From an uncultured Bacteroidales bacterium (lineage in GTDB: Bacteria; Bacteroidota; Bacteroidia; Bacteroidales; F082), in NCBI GenBank assembly GCA_905234765.1, contig CAJOIF010000006.1:1-64000 (forward strand): a DNA stretch of 64,000 nt, given 5' to 3'. The position numbers were made by a program, and so were the translations under genes. Of the stretch, positions 60,367-64,000 are shown piece after piece; positions within the stretch are counted from its first letter, which is position 1, and each line of letters starts with the position of its first letter. The notes under the pieces were generated by a model that saw only the letters and a program-made list of their open reading frames with translations, did no database searches and was not told where the DNA came from.

Positions 60367-61659
60367 TTAGTTTTTCAGACACCCTATAGGCACAACTAAG
60401 ACGTCGTCTTTAGGCCGCTTGTAGGCATAGTCACCGATGCCTGTCAACACCATCATGAATGAAGGCCGCTTCATTTTGGTAGTGTCAATTTTTTCAGCCA
60501 AGTCTTTTAGTGTTTTTGCCCCTTCTTCGATGAGGTCTTTTCCGCCCAACTTGATTTCAACGAGACCATATGAACCATTGCGTAGGTGAATAACTGCATC
60601 ACATTCCAGATTGCTCTTGTCGCGGTAATGGTATACTGTTCCACCTAAGGCATCAGCATAGACGCGAAGGTCTCTCACACAGAGCGTTTCGAAAAACAGT
60701 CCGAATGTGTTCAGGCCGTTGATGAGGTCTTTTGGACCAAGTCCCAATGCGGCTGTGGCGACGGAAGGATCGGAAAAATATCTCGTATCGGAGGTTCTGA
60801 TGGCGGTTTTGCTTCTCAAATTGGGATTCCAAGCATTGGCATCTTCAATGACGAATATTTTCTTCAACGCTTTGATATAGTTGTAGATAGTGTTTTCGCT
60901 CAAAGTGTCGGCCTCGTTTGTTCTGATGTCTTCCAAAATGGTGCCTGCCGTTGCCTGTGTGCCTTGGTGTCGGGCATAGGAACGCATCAGTCGCATGGTC
61001 AGTTCGGGGTCTCGTTCCACTTCATCCACGCGCGAAATGTCGGACCTCACCACAGCTTCGTAATATTCGATAGCCTGTGCCAAGGCAGCCTTCTCGCTTT
61101 TCTTCAACACGGCCTTGGGCCATCCGCCACGGCAGGTGAGGTAGGCCAAGCGGTCAAGGTCGATGTGACTTGTCCCATCAATCTTCTCGGTCGATTCGAA
61201 AAGACTTCCCAAACTAACTTCGCCAGTCGAGTCTTCTGACTCCCAAAGACTCATCGTGCGGAGTTTGAGATAGGCGATGCGCCCCGTGCCCGAATGGAAG
61301 ATTTGCTCGTCTTCGTCCTTGGGTTTGGGCGGAACAGCGGAACCAGTCAGCATAAACTGTCCGTCTTCGTCTCTTCTGTCCACCTCGTTCCGCACGGCAT
61401 CCCAAAATTGCGGCGCGAGTTGCCACTCGTCAATAAGTCGCGGTGTGTCGCCCTCCAAGAGTTTCCTGATGTTGGTCTTGGCCAAAGTCAAGTTTTGGTT
61501 TCTTGTTTCAGGGTCCGACATGTAAAGGATGCTTTTTGCCTGTCGCATGGCAAGCGAAGTCTTTCCGCAGTATTTCGGCCCCTCAATGAGGACAGCACCC
61601 ATTGCCTCTAATTTGTCGGTTAAAATTTGGTCGGCAATTCTGTTTTTGTATTCTTTCAT
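60367..61659 (-). CDS. ATP-binding protein with DUF4143 domain (divergent)
   Basis: 430 residues. Walker A is IEGPKYCGKTSLAM (GPKxCGKT, typical of the larger DUF4143 group), Walker B-like TPRLIDEWQLAP, sensor MLTGSAVPP. The C-terminal DUF4143 part has the nuclease-like ECDAVIHL...YGLVEIKLG, containing the D-ExK arrangement of PD-(D/E)XK enzymes. Only distantly similar to the ATPase at 8262. Function unknown; these are multi-copy accessory genes in gut Bacteroidota. Confidence 0.88.
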   Translation of the reverse strand: MKEYKNRIADQILTDKLEAMGAVLIEGPKYCGKTSLAMRQAKSILYMSDPETRNQNLTLAKTNIRKLLEGDTPRLIDEWQLAPQFWDAVRNEVDRRDEDGQFMLTGSAVPPKPKDEDEQIFHSGTGRIAYLKLRTMSLWESEDSTGEVSLGSLFESTEKIDGTSHIDLDRLAYLTCRGGWPKAVLKKSEKAALAQAIEYYEAVVRSDISRVDEVERDPELTMRLMRSYARHQGTQATAGTILEDIRTNEADTLSENTIYNYIKALKKIFVIEDANAWNPNLRSKTAIRTSDTRYFSDPSVATAALGLGPKDLINGLNTFGLFFETLCVRDLRVYADALGGTVYHYRDKSNLECDAVIHLRNGSYGLVEIKLGGKDLIEEGAKTLKDLAEKIDTTKMKRPSFMMVLTGIGDYAYKRPKDDVLVVPIGCLKN

Positions 61660-61682
61660 AAGAATTTCAATGTTTTCGAATG

Positions 61683-61690
61683 CAAAAATA
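61683..61690 (-). promoter_or_regulatory. -7 element TATTTTTG for the DUF4143 gene
   Basis: Exact match on the minus strand, 23 nt before the ATG at 61659. Confidence 0.6.
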
Positions 61691-61767
61691 GTGATTTTTA
61701 TATTTAAAAATTGAAACAGTTTGAAAATTATTCATATTATTGATAATCAATAAATAAAATTGTTATA

Positions 61768-61877
61768 ATGTGGCAGTTAGCGTGTTTTTGATGTGGCAGT
61801 TGGCGAGTTTTTGATGTGGCAGTTGGCGAGTTTTTGATGTGGCAGTTGGCAAGTTTTTGATGTGGCAGTTGGCGTAT
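61768..61877. repeat. Five-copy tandem repeat, 23-bp period
   Basis: ATGTGGCAGTTGGCGAG plus TTTTTG repeated at 61768, 61791, 61814, 61837 and 61860, exactly 23 bp apart, with few substitutions; the last copy decays after GGCG. 23 is not a multiple of three, so it is non-coding. No unique spacers, so not CRISPR. It lies between the DUF4143 promoter and the regulatory module at 61913. Confidence 0.85.
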
Positions 61878-61912
61878 TTATAAAGGGCAATTTGTCGTTG
61901 AACACCGACCAC

Positions 61913-62040
61913 AAAAACTTTGGATTTCCGCCAAAAAAGTTTGGACTAAACAATCCTTCAACCAATTCATTTACAAACTATTACAATTTTCTAACGCCGA
62001 AAAAGTTTGGAAAGCCCTTTCAACTGCTTGACAAAAGCAG
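61913..62040 (+). promoter_or_regulatory. Duplicated upstream module A (TTTGGA sites + GACAA hairpin)
   Basis: Elements in order: TTTGGA (61919), CCAAA (61931), GTTTGGA (61939), TTTGGA (62006), hairpin CTGCTT-GACAA-AAGCAG (62024-62040). The same elements recur at matching spacing in module B (63456-63583). Followed by a TACATTTG promoter for the TPR-HTH gene. Probably operator sites, or a leader with a conserved hairpin. Confidence 0.6.
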
Positions 62041-62049
62041 TAGTTTATA

Positions 62050-62057
62050 TACATTTG
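62050..62057 (+). promoter_or_regulatory. -7 element TACATTTG for the second TPR-HTH gene
   Basis: Exact TAnnTTTG ending 5 nt before the ATG at 62063. Confidence 0.55.
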
Positions 62058-62062
62058 TCCCC

Positions 62063-63455
62063 ATGAAACCACATCACTTGATACTGTTTTTCCTTTTTTC
62101 GGTTTTGGCCGCTTGTCATTCCCCAACCCACGATGTGAAGCAAGTCGCTTTCGATGCCTTGGAAAACGCTCGTATTCAGTTGGATTCAGGCAACAAGGCG
62201 GAGGCCATGAAGTTGTTCAAGGAAGCGGAGCATTATGCTGACGGTGGCTCATGCACGGTATCATATTGCTCAATGTTTGGGCTACTATGCTGATAAACAA
62301 GAGGTTGTTTCGTTGCTGAAGTCTGCTGCCGAGGGCTTTGGCGAAGATTACGCCGACCGTGCTGAAGCGCTTAGAGAGTTGGGCGATTTCTATCAGTATC
62401 ACAAGCAATTTGATAGTGCAGCGTATTATATGAACCAGGCCATGACCTATGCTGACCAAAGCGGATCAACAGAAGCAAAACGCAATGTCTTGTCAGCTTT
62501 TCACACCATGTATTTCAACACAGGAGATTACGAAAAGTCGGCCGATTATCTCAATCAGTTTTGGCAATCCTCAATTTCTGATGGTGACGACAATCTGCTC
62601 ATGTACTACTATCACGATATGGGGAACATCTATTCTGAGTCAGGCGACTTGGATTCTGCGGATTATTATTACAGCCGTTTGGAGGAACTTGTGTCCCAAA
62701 CCGAGCCTAACGAAGATACTTGGTTCTATTACGGTGTTCTGTCCGATTTTGCCGAGGAGCGCGGCGATTATGAAACCGCTTGCAAATACGGCTGTCTGTT
62801 TGAGGAGGGCAGCAAGTTAAGAGAAATAGAGCAACAGGAGAACAATCTTGCGCTCATCAGTCATAAATATGATAGTGAGGTGATGCGGAACGAGTTGAAC
62901 CGGAAAATCATCATCAAGCAGCGCATCATTGTCATCGTCAGTTTGGTAGCGACTTTGGTTTTGGCAGCGTTGTTGGTTTCGCAAATCCGTCTGGCAAAAC
63001 AGCACAAACGTGAGGCAGAAATCAATGCCGAGCTGTTCCACTTCAAGCAGCAGAACAAGGATTTGGCCCAAAAACACGTTGAGCACGAGCAAATACAGCA
63101 GGACTACGCCGACCGCCTTTCGGATGCCCTGAAGAAGGAACAACGTATTATGCTATTATTGGACAACTATCTGAATAGCAACAAAAAAGCCATTCTTCTC
63201 AAAGAATTGGAAACATTCGTTTACGGCGACAAGGACCATTGGGAGGCCATGCTTGAGGTGGTGGACCAGCTCTATCCCGACCTTATGGCAACCCTCCGGG
63301 AAAAATATCCCGACTTGGACGAGGACGAGCGGAAGTCCTACATCCTTTCCTATTTCAAGCTCTCGCGCCAAGAGGAAGCCGACTATCTGGGCACTACGGT
63401 CAATATGATTGACAAACTCCGCGGAAGACGTAGAAAAAAGATGGAGGAAGGATAA
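62063..63455 (+). pseudogene. Membrane-spanning TPR-HTH regulator, copy 2, frameshifted
   Basis: Paralogue of the protein at 43434. The first frame gives a lipoprotein signal (LAAC, Cys18) and DALENARIQLDSGNKAEAMKLFKEAEHYADGGS, then reads out of frame and stops at 62293. The remainder is in the +1 frame (HARYHIAQCLGYYADKQEVVSLLKSAAEGFG...) to 63455. The switch lies near 62247-62252 and needs one base skipped. After it come TPRs, a TM helix (RIIVIVSLVATLVLAALLVSQI), a coiled coil and the HTH end (YPDLDEDERKSYILSYFKLSRQEEADYLGTTV). Either a recent mutation, a sequencing error, or +1 frameshifting; the rest of the gene looks undecayed. Confidence 0.8.
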
Positions 63456-63583
63456 AAAACTTTGGACTGTTTCCAAAAAACGTTTGGAAGAGGTGTTTTG
63501 TTATCTTATTCGTTTTCAATAATTTACACTTTTTATAACTCAAAATTGCTTGGAACGCCTGTTCGACCGCTTGACAAAGGTGG
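63456..63583 (+). promoter_or_regulatory. Duplicated upstream module B
   Basis: TTTGGA (63461) paired with TCCAAA (63472), GTTTGGA (63482), CTTGGA (63549), hairpin CCGCTT-GACAA-AGGTGG (63567-63583). Offsets from the first TTTGGA are within one base of module A. The hairpin keeps pairing although the arms differ. It lies immediately after the TPR-HTH stop and before the DUF1573 gene. Confidence 0.6.
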
Positions 63584-63591
63584 TAGGTTTG
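63584..63591 (+). promoter_or_regulatory. -7 element TAGGTTTG for the DUF1573 gene
   Basis: Exact TAnnTTTG directly abutting the module B hairpin, 58 nt before ATG 63650. The aligned position in module A is TAGTTTAT, and there the promoter has moved 9 nt downstream. Confidence 0.5.
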
Positions 63592-63649
63592 CAACATCAT
63601 TTCAAAATCAAAACTTATTACCAATTATTCACAATTAAAATCAAAAGCA

Positions 63650-64000
63650 ATGAAAAGAGTTATTTTTTTGCTTGGTGTCATGCTCCTTATGGCAGGAGCG
63701 GCCAAGGCGCAAGACGCTAAGACCCAGAGCGGTCCTGAAATCGAATTTGAGGAAATCGTCCACGACTACGGCGATGTGCCTTACAACGGCAACGGCGAAT
63801 GTGAGTTCCGTTTCACCTAGTGATTCAAAAGCCCAAGTCGAGTTGCGGATGTACCGTTCCTTCATGGCCTGACAAGCCCATCCTCCCCGGCGAGTCGGAT
63901 GTCATCAAGGTGACTTATAGGACCAGTCGCTGCGGCAACTTCAACAAGACAGTTACGGTTACCTCCAACGCCATCAAGAACTCCACTGTGGTGCTGCGCA
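63650..64000 (+). pseudogene. DUF1573 domain protein, broken by internal deletion (partial)
   Basis: Signal peptide (MKRVIFLLGVMLLMAGAAKAQ) then EIEFEEIVHDYGDVPYNGNGECEFRFT and a TAG stop at 63818. The family continues in another frame from 63820: VIQKPKSSCGCTVPSWPDKP and then ILPGESDVIKVTY, on to the window edge. DUF1573 proteins normally have an N-x-G-x-x-P-L segment between the two halves; it is absent, so roughly 20 bp are deleted with loss of frame. The family is a secreted Ig-like (ASH/MSP-like) domain of unknown function, common in Bacteroidota. The C-terminal end lies beyond the window. Confidence 0.8.

Noticed and set aside
61768..61877. Possible CRISPR array
   Set aside because: The 23-bp units are contiguous with no unique spacers, and no cas gene is present; it is a plain tandem repeat.
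61777..61965. 62-codon minus-strand frame over the tandem repeat
   Set aside because: The repeat period is not a multiple of three and the frame has no homology or promoter.
1..64000. tRNA, rRNA, integrase or transposase genes
   Set aside because: I looked for acceptor-CCA cloverleafs, conserved rRNA segments and DDE or tyrosine recombinase motifs and found none that I can support; a covariance-model scan would be decisive.

Overview
The window is chromosomal DNA from a member of the Bacteroidota, most likely an uncultured Bacteroidales. Evidence: most gene starts are preceded by the phylum's TAnnTTTG -7 promoter element, with no clear Shine-Dalgarno sequences. Secreted proteins carry type IX secretion (T9SS) C-terminal domains. 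There are also a BspA-like leucine-rich repeat protein, DUF3244 and DUF1573 proteins, a PG0541-type efflux-associated protein and an RteA/RteB-like hybrid kinase with a sigma-54 activator. I found no tRNA, rRNA, integrase, transposase, phage gene or CRISPR array; this is mostly ordinary core chromosome with small accessory patches.

Layout. 1-5.2 kb: start of a probable DUF4256 gene, a Fic protein, the thrS-infC-rpmI-rplT translation cluster and an antitoxin/PIN pair. 5.2-8.3 kb: a strongly structured, apparently transcribed leader, a BspA-like T9SS cargo protein, a GC-rich palindromic repeat and a small exported protein. 8.3-16.7 kb: a DUF4143 ATPase, uvrB-recQ, HU, fmt, a TPR membrane protein and a TrmH-type methyltransferase. 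16.7-18.7 kb: three small Cys-rich lipoproteins followed by a MauE-thioredoxin fusion. 18.7-26.4 kb: cysteine desulfidase-like enzyme, TonB-dependent receptor, a short chorismate synthase, rplS, trmD, a subtilase with T9SS domain and a phosphopantetheinyl transferase. 26.6-38.4 kb: acyl-CoA synthetase, CPA2 antiporter, topB, a DUF47-Pit-DUF47-pncB operon, an arginase-family enzyme and an MBL-fold hydrolase. 38.6-48.6 kb: coiled-coil lipoprotein, two-component pair, a membrane-spanning TPR-HTH regulator and three secreted proteins. 48.7-54 kb: 5'-nucleotidase, aldose epimerase, VOC protein and ABC-F ATPase. 54-60.2 kb: an RND efflux operon whose gene junctions hold palindromic repeats and a four-helix-bundle gene. 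60.3-64 kb: a DUF4143 ATPase, a 23-bp tandem repeat, a frameshifted second TPR-HTH regulator and a broken DUF1573 gene.

Most noteworthy: (1) the structured RNA at about 5288-5580; (2) a duplicated upstream module of about 130 bp, with conserved spacing of TTTGGA sites and a covarying GACAA-loop hairpin, in front of both the second TPR-HTH regulator and the DUF1573 gene; (3) the small CxC lipoproteins beside a MauE-thioredoxin fusion; (4) repeat colonisation of the RND operon. Start codons were moved from the longest open frame wherever a TAnnTTTG element lay inside that frame.
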